A DNA stretch of 64,000 nucleotides from Cordilura impudica (GCA_963682025.1 OY821522.1:30112701-30176700), one strand, 5' to 3'. Shown: positions 10,885 to 22,808, numbered from the stretch's first letter. Made by a program: numbers and translations. The notes: generated by a model from the letters alone, not told the origin.

Positions 10885-11157
10885 ATGAGAGAGGGTCCAC
10901 CACCACTGACATTGGAGGAGTACAGACAGTGCCAAAAGAAGAACACAACAAAATTATCTGAACCAGTGGTACCGAAAGTAGCCAAGAAGAAAAGAAGAGG
11001 TGGTTACCTCCAACGCTACAAGAGGGAGAAAGCCATTTTATTGCGACTTGATAATGCAACACCGCCCCCAAATTGGACGAATTCATGCAGCATTTGGAAG
11101 CGGATAGAAGAAATAGAATTTCTAATGGCGCAATTTTTGGAAAAACGCCAAAAATAA
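10885..11157 (+). CDS. Gypsy-2 leader ORF, 90-aa basic protein
   Basis: An intact 90-codon ORF sits between the PBS and gag. It is rich in lysine and arginine, with the cluster KVAKKKRRGGYLQRYKREKA in the middle and an acidic/aromatic C-terminus. I recognise no family. It may be a genuine leader protein or chance coding in a leader. Gypsy-3 has a basic 59-aa ORF in its leader, although the two do not clearly align. Confidence 0.4.
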   Translation: MREGPPPLTLEEYRQCQKKNTTKLSEPVVPKVAKKKRRGGYLQRYKREKAILLRLDNATPPPNWTNSCSIWKRIEEIEFLMAQFLEKRQK

Positions 11158-11312
11158 AATAACATTTTTCTTTCTCTACAGAATAAAATTTTTCTTTGTA
11201 AACGAAGTGCGTCTAATCCGCACTCGTAGGGCCAATAAGCGATAACTCGCTCGTGGCAAAAATAGGAAACATATAATATATATATAGCAAAAAAAAAAAT
11301 TTTTTTTCCAAC

Positions 11313-11483
11313 ATGATAAGGTTAATGGGAATTATAGCTATAATATCTATAATCTTAATAATAATTGTAAAAATTCTGAAAAACTACATTATAAATATTG
11401 CTCAAAATGAAATTGAAGATTTTAGCATATTAGAAAATGTATTTTCCATAGGAAAGATTTTTAATAGAAAACACCATAAATAA
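11313..11483 (+). CDS. Gypsy-2 leader ORF, 56-aa predicted membrane protein
   Basis: The ATG at 11313 opens a 56-codon frame. Residues 5-22 form an uninterrupted hydrophobic helix (MGIIAIISIILIIIVKIL), followed by a polar tail ending NRKHHK. A similar single-pass ORF occurs in the Gypsy-3 leader at 56149. Function is unknown. In AT-rich DNA an isoleucine-rich helix can arise by chance, so confidence is limited. Confidence 0.4.
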   Translation: MIRLMGIIAIISIILIIIVKILKNYIINIAQNEIEDFSILENVFSIGKIFNRKHHK

Positions 11484-11608
11484 ATAACTACTTTTAAGGA
11501 AAAACAAATTTAAAAATAAATAAAATATTTAATCTGAAACAATATTAAAATGAATAATTAGCAATGAAGAACATTTCTTTTTAACATATTTATATAATTT
11601 TTTTTTTA

Positions 11609-12855
11609 ATGGATGAGATATTAACATCATTAGAAACATTAGTGTCGAATGCTAGGAAATCGGTAAACAGACCATATTCACAGGAAACTTTAACAACAAA
11701 AAAGTTAGAAATAGAAAGATTTGAAAAACAAATAGAAAATATACTAGACAACGAGAATATTCCAGACGATATTACTAGAAGGTCAGTAGAGAGATTTAGA
11801 AGCTTAAAAGAGGAAGCATTAGAGATATTAATACAACATAATAATAAGAAAATTATTTTAGAGAAACGACAAGGAACAATAACATTAAATATGGAATTGA
11901 GTGAACTTCCTGCTATTTCAAAGTGATCCCAACTTTCTCGGGACGGAAAGAGGATTTGAACAGTTTCACAACAAATTTAAAACTAGTATCACAGACTATA
12001 CCTCCAGAAAAACAGAATTTTTTCTTCGAGTACATTATTAGCACAAAATTAGATATAAAAGTACAAAATAGAATAAAACAGGAAAGCATACCAACAACAG
12101 TCACGGAACTGATAACAGCCCTTAAAACAGCGTACAAATCATTTAAGAGCACGAACACAATTCTAAATGAACTGACTAGCCTTAGACAAAAGAACAATAA
12201 TCTGACTGGTTTCGCAAGTAAGATAGAAAGTCTCGTAGCGGAACTTAATGAAATTCAGATAGCAGATGAAGGTGAAGCAAATAGATGTTCTATAGTTAAT
12301 ACTAACAGCAAAATAGCTTTCAATACATTTGTGAATGGGTTACAAGATCGACAAACTGTATCTACCATAGATGCAAGTCAAGTAACGACATTCTCAGAAG
12401 CTCTGAAAATAGCTGAAAAGTCGGAAGCAAGGGTAAAACAGAATCAGATTTTTTACCATAATGTTCACAATGGCAATCCAAGAACAAGTAATAATAATTT
12501 CCAAGGGAGAAATAACAGTAATTCTGGAAATAATGATAGAAATTTCGGAAATAATAATAGAGGTCGTCGTAACAATAATTGGCAAGGTAATAGAAACCGC
12601 GTGAACGACAATGTGAATAGAAACAATACTACTAGAAACTACAACAATAATAATTATAACAACAATAATTACAACAATAATAATAATTACAGAAATATTA
12701 ATAACAGCAACAGAGGTAACAATTACGGACAAAGAGGTAATAACAGGCATAATGGATACAGTAACAGAAACCGTAATATTAATCAGATTCAGAACCAGGA
12801 AAACTACCAGGTTCCGGAGATATTAAGATCCCAATCTTCGGATATAACACAATAA
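11609..12855 (+). pseudogene. Gypsy-2 Gag (one frameshift)
   Basis: The N-terminal 105 residues (MDEILTSLETLVSNARKSVNRP) and the following 310 residues are in different frames. The junction lies near 11925, where one base is missing relative to the homologous Gypsy-3 sequence (AAAGTGAT against AAAGCTGAT), which reads straight through. The second part has the capsid-like region (LISEYIISTKLDIKVQNRIK-type) and, from about 12470, an Asn/Arg/Gly-rich tail of about 100 residues instead of CCHC knuckles, probably the RNA-binding region. A Gag with an N-rich tail and no zinc knuckle fits the 17.6/297 group. Confidence 0.8.
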
Positions 12856-12905
12856 AAACTTCAAACATATATAACATAACATCCAACCTCAGAAATTATG
12901 TAAGA

Positions 12906-14189
12906 TTGAATATTGAGGATACAAACAGAGAACTTACGTTTTTAATAGACACAGGTGCGGACATCTCACTGTGCAAACAGAAATACTTAAAACGTCATGA
13001 GGAAAATTCAGATGATTATTGCAACTTAACAGGTATTTCAGAGGAAATTATTAGATCAATTGGATCTACAATTATTAATATAAATATACACGATGTAATT
13101 ATTGAACAGAATATACAATTGGTTACGGATGATATACCGATATGTACCGATGGAATCTTGGGTAGAGATTTCTTAACACGATACAGATGTAACATCGATT
13201 ACGACAAATATGTATTAACCTTCAACATTAACGGTGAAATGATAACAATCCCAATTCATGATAGTGCTTTTAATATAAATCAGGTAATAATTCCAGCGAG
13301 GAGTGAAATTGTGGTTCCTTTTAAAATAAAACTGAATGAGGATGCTGTGATATTGAATAGAGAACTTATGAAAGGAATTTATATGGCAAATGCAATAATA
13401 CCTAAAGATGGAAACCAACACGTGAAATTATTGAATGTAACAAACAAAGAAATAATAGTGGATAATATGAAGGTGGAAACAGATTCATTAAAAAATTATG
13501 AGATACTTTCAGTTGTGAGTAACGGAGATAATGGTAAAGATACGGAGAAAAGATTTGAAAAATTAATGAAAAACCTGAATATGAAAGACTTAAATAATGA
13601 AAATGGAAATGAACTTACATCAATACTTAAAAGATATCAGTCAATATTTCATTTTGAAGATGAAGATTTGACAACAAATAATTTTTATAAACAAACAATA
13701 AACCTACATGATAAAAATCCCGTATATATAAAGAACTATCGTTTACCACACACACATACTACGGAAATAAATTCTCAAGTTAACGGATTATTGGAAAGCA
13801 AAATGATTGAACCATCTATTAGTCCATACAACGCACCACTATTACTAGTTCCGAAAAAGGGACAAACAGATTTAAAGAAATGGAGATTAGTAGTAGATTT
13901 TAGAAAACTAAACAACAAAATCGTCAATGATAAATTTCCATTAACACGTTTGGATGACATTTTGGATAAACTGGGTAGAGCCAAGTATTTTTCAACATTG
14001 GATATGACAAGCTCATTTCATCAAATTGAACTTGATCACAAATCACGACCACATACCGCAATTTCTACACCTAATGGACATTATCAATATACTAGACTAC
14101 CATTTGGTTTAAAGATATCATCGAATAGTTTTCAGAGGATGCTAACCATAGCTCTAGCCGGATTGCCATATAGTGTTCAAACAGATTAA
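12906..14189 (+). pseudogene. Gypsy-2 Pol: protease and first half of RT
   Basis: The retropepsin motif is FLIDTGADISLC at about residue 12. The RT fingers and palm start near residue 285 (PYNAPLLLVPKKGQTDLKKW, then FSTLDMTSSFHQIELD). The frame ends at LPYSVQTD, where related Gypsy-3 continues into the YVDD catalytic box. The rest of RT, RNase H and integrase are deleted, and only about 100 noncoding bases separate the stop from the polypurine tract and 3' LTR. Within this portion the frame is intact. Confidence 0.85.
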
Positions 14190-14296
14190 TTTTGAATTTA
14201 TAATTTTAGGTGCTACTATAAGAATGCACTTCCAAACACTTGAAAATCATACAAATGTGCTAAAGAACAATTATATGATTTTCTTAAGGGGAAGGG

Positions 14297-14854
14297 TGTA
14301 CGTATGCATGGTATAGCGTGTAAGTTAATGTAAATAATAACGGTTGAGTCTCTGTTTCTTTTCTTTAGTAACATGAGTAATAATAATATAGTTTTTGGGG
14401 TAAACCGCCAACATAATTGACTAATGCAATTGAAACTAGTGACCCATTAACATTTGTTTTGATTTTATTTTGAATGAAGAAATTGCCTCACATGCAGTTT
14501 CTATTTACACAACATCCAATTAAATTTGAGTTAAAAGTAAAACTCTATAAATAAAAACTAACATAGAGAGAGACTCCACCCAATCAAAAATGCATTGATA
14601 ATATTTAGAGTTATTCAGTGTACTTTAGAAAGTCACTCTTAGAATTTAAGTTATTGAGTGTACTTTAGAAAGTCACTCTTAGAGCAGAAGTCTAGAACTT
14701 CTCATAGGGTATTTATAAGCAACTGTTTTGTGAAAATAAAAACAGTTCTAAATCGTGACTGATTTGGAACACAAAACATATATTCAAAGTGTGCTTTATT
14801 TAATAAGTAGCACCTAAAATTATAAATTCAAAAGTAATCCGTTTGAACACCATA
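14297..14854 (+). repeat. Gypsy-2 3' LTR
   Basis: It starts TGTACGTATGCATGG right after the purine tract and ends GAACACCATA before the ATAT duplication. It has the same 40-bp tandem hairpin units as the 5' LTR, at about 14609-14688. It differs from the 5' LTR at a handful of positions plus the 29-bp block. Confidence 0.85.
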
Positions 14855-14858
14855 ATAT

Positions 14859-15196
14859 GTTTATGGTTTACGCAAATATGATAGTATCTCCGCTTTTCTA
14901 AATAAAATTTATGGCATTTGATTTGAAGACTATCTTAAATTTAGAACTTTACTTATGGTTCATAAAATTATTTTCACTAAAGAACCCGTTTACCTTTTCG
15001 AGCGATTACTATTTACAAGATCTAACCGTAATAACTGTCTTGTACCAATATTGTACAATAGACTAATATCCGAAAGACACTTTTTTGTAAATGGCATACG
15101 TCTTTGGAACTCGTTACATACTTTAAATAATCAACTTCACAAAATATCAAATGCAACATCATTTAAGAAAGAACTTTTTAAACTTTTTCTCAATTG
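14859..15196 (+). pseudogene. LINE reverse transcriptase C-terminal part, right piece (LINE C)
   Basis: After one in-frame stop near 14919, the frame LMVHKIIFTKEPVYLF to KKELFKLFLN matches the extreme C-terminus of LINE A (VFLHKIVYTHKPDHLYDKL to KENIFKLFSA) on the opposite strand. About 250 bases of T-rich 3' UTR follow, to roughly 15455. Confidence 0.75.
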
Positions 15197-15461
15197 ATTT
15201 TTAATACTTCATTTTAATTTCTTTAGTTAATTTAATTTTAATTTCTATATAATTTTTACCTGCTTTATATTTTTACACTTTATTTTTATTTTATTTTTTA
15301 TATATTTTATATTATATTTTATTTTATATTATTCTTCTAATTTTAATTATAAATTAAACTTACATACATTCTTCTTATTGAAAATTAATTTGTTATGACT
15401 AATGTTGTTTTATAAGATTTTAAATCTTGTTACATTAGGATTTTCATTAATAAAAAATTAA
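15197..15461 (+). other. LINE C 3' untranslated region
   Basis: AT-rich, no ORF. It ends near TTAATTAATTAATTAAT, where it meets the oppositely oriented LINE B at 15462. Confidence 0.45.
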
Positions 15462-18112
15462 TTAATTAATAATTTTTTCATAACCTGTTTCTTCATGAAG
15501 AAGATTTGTAGAATACCTCCAGGGCTTTTTATTTATCATTTTAAGACATTTGTTTTGTATAATTTGTAAGCGTTTTAGGTGGCAGTTAGCAGCGTCACTC
15601 CAAATAGGACACGCGTATGTTAATATTGGCCTTATAACACTTTTGAAGAGTAGATTTTGGCTTTTGGGGTTTAGAAATGACCTTCTATTTAGTAGTGGCC
15701 ATAATGCTTTAAATGAATTTATAGCTTTATGGCACGTAGCCATTATGTGTTGTTTAAAGGTAAGCTTTTTGTCCAAGACAACTTTGACGTGATTAAGTAC
15801 ATTTATGGTGTTATTTCCAATATGAAGATGACATCTTGGCAGTCTTTTGGGAGATTTGTTGAACGGAAAAATAATTGCGTGGGTCTTGTTTGGATTAATT
15901 TTGATTTTCCATTTGTGAAAATATTTACTGCAATTTACAAGTCCCTTCTCCATTTTCTTCAGTAAGCAAATTTTCATATATTTCGGGACTTTGAAATCGG
16001 ATGTATATATCGAGTAAAGCAATGGCGAAAAGACTGATCCTTGAGGTAACCCTTTGGTGATGGTTTTTGGGGATGATATTACATTATTAATCGCAACCTT
16101 AAAGCTTCTGCCGTGAATGAAATCTGAAATAAGTTTGCATAAATATTTTGGTATATTTGCATCAAGAAGTTTAAATAGTAGGTCATTATGCCAAACGGTG
16201 TCAAACGCTTTTTCGATATCTAACAATATTAGACCCGTTGGATGTTTATTGTTTTTATTGGTGATTATTTGATTTTTAATTCTGTTTATTTGGTGAGTAG
16301 TGCTAAGCCCTTTTTTAAATCCAAATTGTTCTTTAGCAACAATAGATTTGGTCGTTAGAAATTCACTAAGACGAGAATGTAGTATTTTTTCAAATATATT
16401 ACCTAAGTTACTTAATAAACTAATAGGTCTATAGCTATTTGGGTTATTTTTTGGCTTACTAGGTTTGTTGATAGCTATAACCTTAGCGTTTTTGAAATAG
16501 TGTGGGAAATAGTTGAGTTTGATGCAGCTGTTAAATATTATAACCAGAAATTTTAGAGCTTTGAGTGGTAGTTTCTTTAAGAGCAGGTTGGGAACATTGT
16601 CAAAACCAGAAGATTTTGAGGGTTCTATTGATGAGACAATATTCATTACTTCTTCTAGAGATGTATAAATTGCTGGCTCAGAACTGGGATTTTCCTTCTT
16701 AAAATTATTTACTGTTGTATTTATTACTATATCCGCTGAGTGGTTGTAATTCGAAGTGAGGTTATTTGCTTTGACAAATGTATTTGCCAGGACTTCAGCC
16801 TTGTCCTTATCAGATGTTATACTTTAATTTCCAACCTCAAGGTGAGAGATTTGATTTTTTCCTTTTCCTCGCAAGTTCCTGCTTATTTTCCAAAATGATT
16901 TATCACCTGGTTTTAAATCGGATAATAATTGACACCATTTCATTTTGCGTTCCGAATTAACACTTTTATCAATCATGATACTTAGAAACTTAGTACATTG
17001 ATTATAAAAAGTTTGCTCGGCTATATTTGAAGATTGGCTTTTTCTTTTAAAGCTTCTTCTTAGTTTAATATATTTCACAGTACTTTCTGGTAATGTGTAA
17101 TTATTTTGTTGAGTTATTTTAGGTGTAGACGCATCTCTTGCTTCGAAAACTACATTTATAAATTTTTGTATTTCCTGATCAATTACTACCTTGGTATTAT
17201 ATATATCCGAATTTAACGTGATTTTATTGTCTAAAAAATTCATATAAATGTTCCAGTTGGTTGCACTATAATCTTTATAATTGAGGTCAACCTGCAAGGC
17301 CATTGATCTTTTAAGTGTACATATAATGGGGCGATGGTCTGATCGTATTTCGTAATCCATTGTTTTTACGTCTATATTTAAAGCGGTATTGCTTAAAATA
17401 ATATCGACTGTGGATGCTTCGCGATTGTCTTGATGGGGAATAGGGTTGGACTATTAGGATAGTGTATGACGGCAATTCCAAGAACAATGTTTGGCATTTA
17501 GGTCACCAAAAACTATATATTCTTTAGTGGAAGGTGTTAGGTTCAAGATATCAGCACAGAAGTTACGAGTATATCTTGGTGAATATAACGAAGATACAAC
17601 AATAGGCCTATTATTTATAATAACTTCAATTGAGATGTTTTCGATTGATGAAGTGTTTGATATAAAGAGGTTTTTATGAGCGACAGATTAATGAATTAAC
17701 AGAGCTACTCCTCCTCCTCTTGCATCTGTTCTGCCACTTCTATATAAATAATAATTTTTAAAGTAGGGTCTATGATTTTCTGAAAAAAATGTTTCATTCA
17801 AAGACGCTATTTTAATATTTTCTCGTTCAATTAGTATCTCAAATTGTTTTAATTTAGAAAAGTTTGAAATGCTATTAGCATTCAAGTGAAGCATTTTGAA
17901 TTCGTTTAAATTATTAGTATAATCCATGGGCGTATTTCACCATTGACATTACAACTTTGATTTGTTGTACTTTTGAAGTGCACCTATGCAAATCATCCAT
18001 AGCTGTAGTGAAAATATCAAAAAGCTTGTATGATGTTGTTCTGCACATATCATACACGCAGCACTACGATGACAATGTTCACCGCCATGGCCATACATTA
18101 AGCAGTTCCAGC
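15462..18112 (-). pseudogene. Jockey-type LINE B: end of ORF1, endonuclease and RT
   Basis: Read right to left, ORF1 contributes a CCHC knuckle near 18100-18050 (CWNCLMYGHGGEHC). The AP-endonuclease start follows (MLHLNANSISNFSKLKQFEI, 17927-17688), then its SDHRPI box near 17340 and the RT (SYRPISLLSNLGNIFEKILH; GLPQGSVFSPLLYSIYTSD). About 100 bases covering the YADD catalytic box are missing between SDFKVPKYMKI and CLLKKMEKG. Several frame breaks separate the endonuclease pieces. The C-terminus is cut after ETGYEKII at 15462. This is a dead Jockey-group element; its ORF1 start lies beyond LINE A at 22.8-23.5 kb. Confidence 0.8.
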
Positions 18113-18146
18113 ATTTTATTTATTTATTTTATTTATTTATTTATTG
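18113..18146 (-). repeat. LINE A 3' TAAA-type tail
   Basis: On the + strand this is a run of TTTA/TTTTA units; on the element strand it is a TAAA-rich tail, typical of the 3' end of many LINEs. Confidence 0.7.
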
Positions 18147-18367
18147 GAACTGCTCCATACACAAGACTAAAAGTCTTATTTTGCAGTATGGAACTGATTG
18201 TATTTAAAATTATGAAATCGTTAATAAATTAATAACTAATTACAAATTTTCTTTATATAAAATGCAAAGAACAATAAGTTTAAAATTAAAGAATAAAGTT
18301 GAAATATTTGAAATTTAATTTAATCAAATGTATTATAATATCAAATAATGATTAATGTTTTAAATTG

Positions 18368-21147
18368 TTATGCCGAAAACAGTTTAAAAATATTTTCTTT
18401 AAATTTTCGTGCGTTACTTAAAAGTTGAGAGCTATGGGGTATAGAATTCCAGAGAGATACTGCGAATATGTAGAAATGCCACTCCGATATTAAACTTTTA
18501 TATCTAATGGATCTAATTCTTTTTCCCCTGCTTATATCTGAAATATAAAGTTTGTCGTACAGATGATCCGGTTTGTGGGTATACACTATTTTATGTAAAA
18601 AAACTAAAACTCTTATATTTAAAAGATTATCTAAAGAAACGCCATATAGCTGCGATGAAAACAAAGATACACTAGAACGTCTATTAAGTCCATACACATA
18701 TCTGATTATGTTGTTAAATGCAACGTTCAATTTCCTTTTACTAATTGTATCACATTTCGCAAATAGCTCACAACCATACAGTAAAACAGGCATCAGATAA
18801 GTTTTGGCAAGTAGGATTCTTATTTTCATAGGTGTACAATGCTGGGTTTGCCACAGAATTCTAGTCATAAAAAAAGTACGGCCACAGGCATAGTTAATGT
18901 GGTTCGACCACGTAAGAGTGTCATTAAAAAAAATACCTAGATTCTTAGCAGATTTAACGATTTCAATTTTCTGATTATTTATAATTATATTAGGTGTAAT
19001 ATTTAGTTTGGAAAGTCGCTTTTGAATTACAATGCATTTTGATTTTTTCGGATTTATCTCTAATCCATTTGCCGTTGCCCATGTATAAATACGATGGAGT
19101 TGCTGATTGATAGAGATAATACACTGGTCGATTAGGGCATTACTACAGCCGGTATAAAGCTGAACGTCATCCGCGTACATTCTTACATTACAATTTGTTA
19201 AAATGCCTGGGAGGTCATTTGAGTACAATGAGAATAATAGTGGCCCAACAATGGACCCCCGAGGTACGCCCCTTGCTACAGGCAGTGTCATTGAATTTTG
19301 GATTCTAGTTTCAACATACTGATACCTGCCACGTAAGCATGCTGACAATAACTGAGTAGCGGTCGAAGAAAAATTAAAAAAGTTTTTAAGTTTGTAACAA
19401 AGAATGTTATGATCCACGGTATCAAACGCTTTTGAATGATCTAAAAGTATTAAAAATGTAGTCTTGCCATCATCAAGTTTCTCTCTAATCTCCTCTGTAA
19501 CATCAACTAAGGCTGTTAGGCAGCTGTGTTTCCTTCTGAACCCAGATTGACGATCTGTTAGCAGATTATTGTCATCCAAGAAACTAGTCATTTGTTTGTG
19601 CATAATAGGCTCGAATACTTTAGAGAGAAATGGAAGAATAGCTATTGGTCTATAATCGGAACCAGCTTTGGGTATTGGAATGATTTTAGCTATTTTCCAA
19701 TTCGATGGGAAGTGGCTTGAAGTTAATATTTTGTAAAAGAAAAAAGTTATAATTAGAAGTAGCTGAGGTAACAGAATCTTGAGAAACTTAGGATTAATCC
19801 CGTCCACTTCTATAGAGTTCGATTTTATAGACAATAAACTTGATAAAACGTCACATTGGTCTACAGCAGCAAAAGAAAAAAAGATTCAGCATCGTTATTC
19901 GAGTGACTATTGTTATAATAATCTTTATCTGCTTGAACCATAGAAACACTTAAAAACTTTGTATTAATTGTATCTGCATCAACTGAACATGGTTCTCGAA
20001 GCGTAGATTTACCGATACCAACTTGGCGTATCGTTTGCCATGTTCTTTTGGAGCCAATGGCAGAAGAAAATTTTTCAGCATAAAAATTGGATTTGGCCTT
20101 TTTAATCATTTTATTTGTGTTTCTCTTAGCAGTCAGATAATCATCATGTAATGTTGTTGTTTTAAATCTTTTACAACGTGCATAGACAAAATCTCTTTGA
20201 TTGATACAATCTTTAATTTCAGAAGAAAACCACGGTTTTTGTTTATTACTACTAATCTTCGATTTTATTGGTACAGTTAGATCGAACAGATAATTTATGT
20301 TTTGCTCCAGAAAAGAGAGTTGGTCATCCACAGAATTTAAACAATACAAAGCATTCCAATCAATATTAAAAAATTCTTCCTCAAGGAGTCTAAAATTAAT
20401 GTTTTTAAAGTCTCGAAAAGTAATCCTCTCAACTTGTATAACAAGTTGGAAATTGTAAGTCATGAAAATAAGATCATGCTTGGAAAAACATGATGCAGAC
20501 AGTTGATCGTAGAGTAGTATATTAATTTCATTACTCACTAGAAACAAATCCAAAAGCGTATTAATAGTTGCAGTGAAGTGTGTAGGATGTAAGATATTAG
20601 GTGATATTAAACCAATCGAGGCACATTCATCAGAGAAACTACAAACTACCAGAATGTTTGAATTAAAATCTCCTGCTATGATAACATCATCGTACAAAGC
20701 TGTTTGCGTTTCCAAAGTTCGAAAAAATCGCCTGGTACAAAGATTCTTATTAGGCCTGTAAACACTCCCTAAAAGCAATTTCCTACCTTCATTATTTACC
20801 TCGATAAATAGATACTCAATTAGATTTAGAGGATCTGTATTATCTATGTCCTCAAAATCACAATTTTCCTTAGATGTACATTTGATGCTAAAAGAAATCC
20901 CCTTTTTTATGTACATAGCAACGCCGCCATATCCATCTTCTCTATCAACTCTACGTAAATTATATCCATTTAAGGAAACAGAAAAGTCTGTAATTTCGGA
21001 ATCAAACCAAGTTTCCGAAACACATATAAAATCAACACCTGAGTTTCCAAAAATCAATCTAAATTCGTCAATATTTTTCCTTAAGCTTTGAGCATTGATA
21101 TGACATATTTTAATACCTTTCCTCTGATTGGCAAGGACTCTAACCAT
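18368..21147 (-). pseudogene. LINE A ORF2: AP-like endonuclease and reverse transcriptase
   Basis: The first 428 residues form the endonuclease (KICHINAQSLRKN near residue 13, VSETWFDSE near 44, IAGDFNSN near 158, SKHDLIF near 228). After a frameshift near 19850 the RT continues for 488 residues: IIPIPKAGSDYRPIAILPFL, ILLDHSKAFDTVDH, RGVPRGSIVGPLLFSLYSND and the intact catalytic box RMYADDVQLY. The C-terminal region has PVLLYGCELFAKC and KENIFKLFSA. One frameshift is the only visible lesion in about 920 codons, so the insertion is moderately young. Confidence 0.85.
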
Positions 21148-21386
21148 ATTCGCAACATTATCCCTGGAATTTATTCTATAAGTATTGTTAATTTTTAAGT
21201 TTTAAAAATAATGATCGAGTAACGCACGAAGTAATAAGTTTGATAGAAAAGTTATAGTTAACATGTACATTGTTTGTTGAAATATTGATTTGAAAAAAAT
21301 TTAAAATTTGTATAAACGTATATATTAATGTATTTAAAATGGTATAAAGTGTTAAAAATAAAACAAAATAGTTTGAAAATAAGATT

Positions 21387-22487
21387 TTAATAAGAAGTTG
21401 TATGAAAACGTTCATTAGCATTAGGTGCGGGTTCTGGTTCTCGAAATAAATCATCCAGATATTCTATATCATCAATTCTTATTATGTTGCTTTCCGCAGT
21501 CTTTTTAATATATACTAGACCACGCATACTAAAGGCACTGTGAAGATGATTTTCCTTCTTTAGTTTTATTGCCGCACGTAGAATGGTAAAATTATACTGA
21601 GTAAGATTTCCATTGACAAAAAATTTATTGTTTGAAGATTCTCCAAGGTGTTTTAAACAGAAATTAAAGCCTTTATTAATTTTACGGTAATTAGCAAATG
21701 ATTTTAAAAAGTAGTTTTTGTCATATGGAGACCACATCTTAACAATTATAACCGCATCTTTACAGTTGTTTTTATTTTTGTTATTTGCGTTTTGTAACCG
21801 ATAAATAGTTTTGACAGCAGGGACAGTTATATTTATTGTATTGCAAATTTTTTCAAATATTAAAAAGAGATTTTCATTTTCTTTATAAGGAATTTCATTT
21901 AAACGTAATTCGCAGGCAACGTTTTTATTTTCTTGCAGCTTTAATTTTGTTTTTAAGTTATTTATTTCAGTTTGAATAATTTTTATGTTATCCGCGAATA
22001 TTTCTAACTGCTGCACTCTTTCAGTAACATTTTTTAGTTCAGTTTTAATGATGTTAAAACTCTTATCAAACATATTTAAGAGCTCTGTTTTGCACTCAGT
22101 TAGTTTATTGTTTATCATTGTCTCTATTTCTGAAGTTAATTTGTCGAAGCGTTTATCAATTATATTTAAAGATTTAAAAGGCGAATCTATGTTCGTTAAC
22201 CGCGGACTCTTACTTGTATTAACAACGAAAGAGTTTTGAAATTTATCTCTTAATCGCTTTTGCGTGGGATTATTTGTAAAAGTTGTAGTCGGTATAGGAT
22301 TAAATTCAAGATCATTAAACTCTTCGTTATTAAATATTTCTTCCTGTGTTACATTTATTTCTTCTGTTGAACTCATTTCTTGTGTGCTGTTAAGTTTGTT
22401 TAAAGTTGATTTATTGTTATTGTTGTGGTTTTTATTATTACGTTTGCTTCTTCTCACTAATGATTTTTTCATATTAGAAAATGGCAT
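21387..22487 (-). CDS. LINE A ORF1: coiled-coil RNA-binding protein
   Basis: The reading frame is intact for 366 codons. Residues 1-40 are basic and Asn-rich (KKSLVRRSKRNNKNHNNNNK), suiting nucleic-acid binding. Residues of about 110-190 form a heptad-rich coiled coil. Residues of about 195-330 look like the RRM/C-terminal region seen in ORF1 proteins of CR1/L1-like LINEs (ELRLNEIPYKENENLFLIFE, later NKFFVNGNLTQYN). It would coat LINE RNA as a nucleic-acid chaperone. The start could be at residue 1 or at the Met six codons later. ORF2 begins about 240 bases downstream. Confidence 0.75.
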   Translation of the reverse strand: MPFSNMKKSLVRRSKRNNKNHNNNNKSTLNKLNSTQEMSSTEEINVTQEEIFNNEEFNDLEFNPIPTTTFTNNPTQKRLRDKFQNSFVVNTSKSPRLTNIDSPFKSLNIIDKRFDKLTSEIETMINNKLTECKTELLNMFDKSFNIIKTELKNVTERVQQLEIFADNIKIIQTEINNLKTKLKLQENKNVACELRLNEIPYKENENLFLIFEKICNTINITVPAVKTIYRLQNANNKNKNNCKDAVIIVKMWSPYDKNYFLKSFANYRKINKGFNFCLKHLGESSNNKFFVNGNLTQYNFTILRAAIKLKKENHLHSAFSMRGLVYIKKTAESNIIRIDDIEYLDDLFREPEPAPNANERFHTTSY

Positions 22488-22808
22488 TGGACTTTGGACA
22501 CCGTGTTTGTTTTGTTAAGTTTTGTTATGTTTTTTGTTTTTAACTCTTGATGTAAAATAAGAAAAGAGTGTTCTTACGTTTGTTGTTAGTAGAAATTTTA
22601 GATTGTGTTGTGTTTGAATTGTTTTCGCTTTTATTTGAATTTTCGTTTTTAATAAAATTGTTTTTAAAATTTGTTTAAAATTGTTTTAAAATTATGTGTA
22701 AAAGAACAACACTTATTGGATATATTTTTTCGTTTTTTTCTTTGCGTATGAAAAATTTAATTTTTTATTTTTTTATATAGTTTTTATAAATAAAAATTTT
22801 TATTGTAC

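Larger units (their letters stand above)
10117..14854 (+). mobile_element. Gypsy-2: 17.6/297-like LTR retrotransposon, internally deleted
   Basis: Matching LTRs (10117-10703 and 14297-14854) flank leader ORFs, gag and a truncated pol. A 4-bp ATAT duplication (10113-10116 and 14855-14858) brackets it. ATAT is the known target preference of the 17.6/297 group. The polypurine tract AAGGGGAAGGG precedes the 3' LTR. Pol ends inside RT, so the element cannot move on its own. The near-identical LTRs point to recent mobilisation in trans. Confidence 0.85.
18113..22808 (-). mobile_element. LINE A: near full-length CR1/Jockey-group LINE inserted in LINE B
   Basis: Read right to left: a 5' UTR of about 320 bases, ORF1 (22487-21387), ORF2 endonuclease and RT (21147-18368), and a 3' UTR ending in a TAAA-type tail (AATAAATAAAT on the - strand, 18113-18146). 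LINE B ORF1 sequence lies on both sides, so LINE A is the younger insertion. A clear target duplication was not found, and part of LINE B's ORF1 seems to be lost at the junction. Confidence 0.75.

Noticed and set aside
12394..12750. 118-residue Val/Ile-rich ORF on the - strand
   Set aside because: Antisense of the Asn-rich Gag tail of Gypsy-2 (AAT/AAC read backwards gives Ile/Val).
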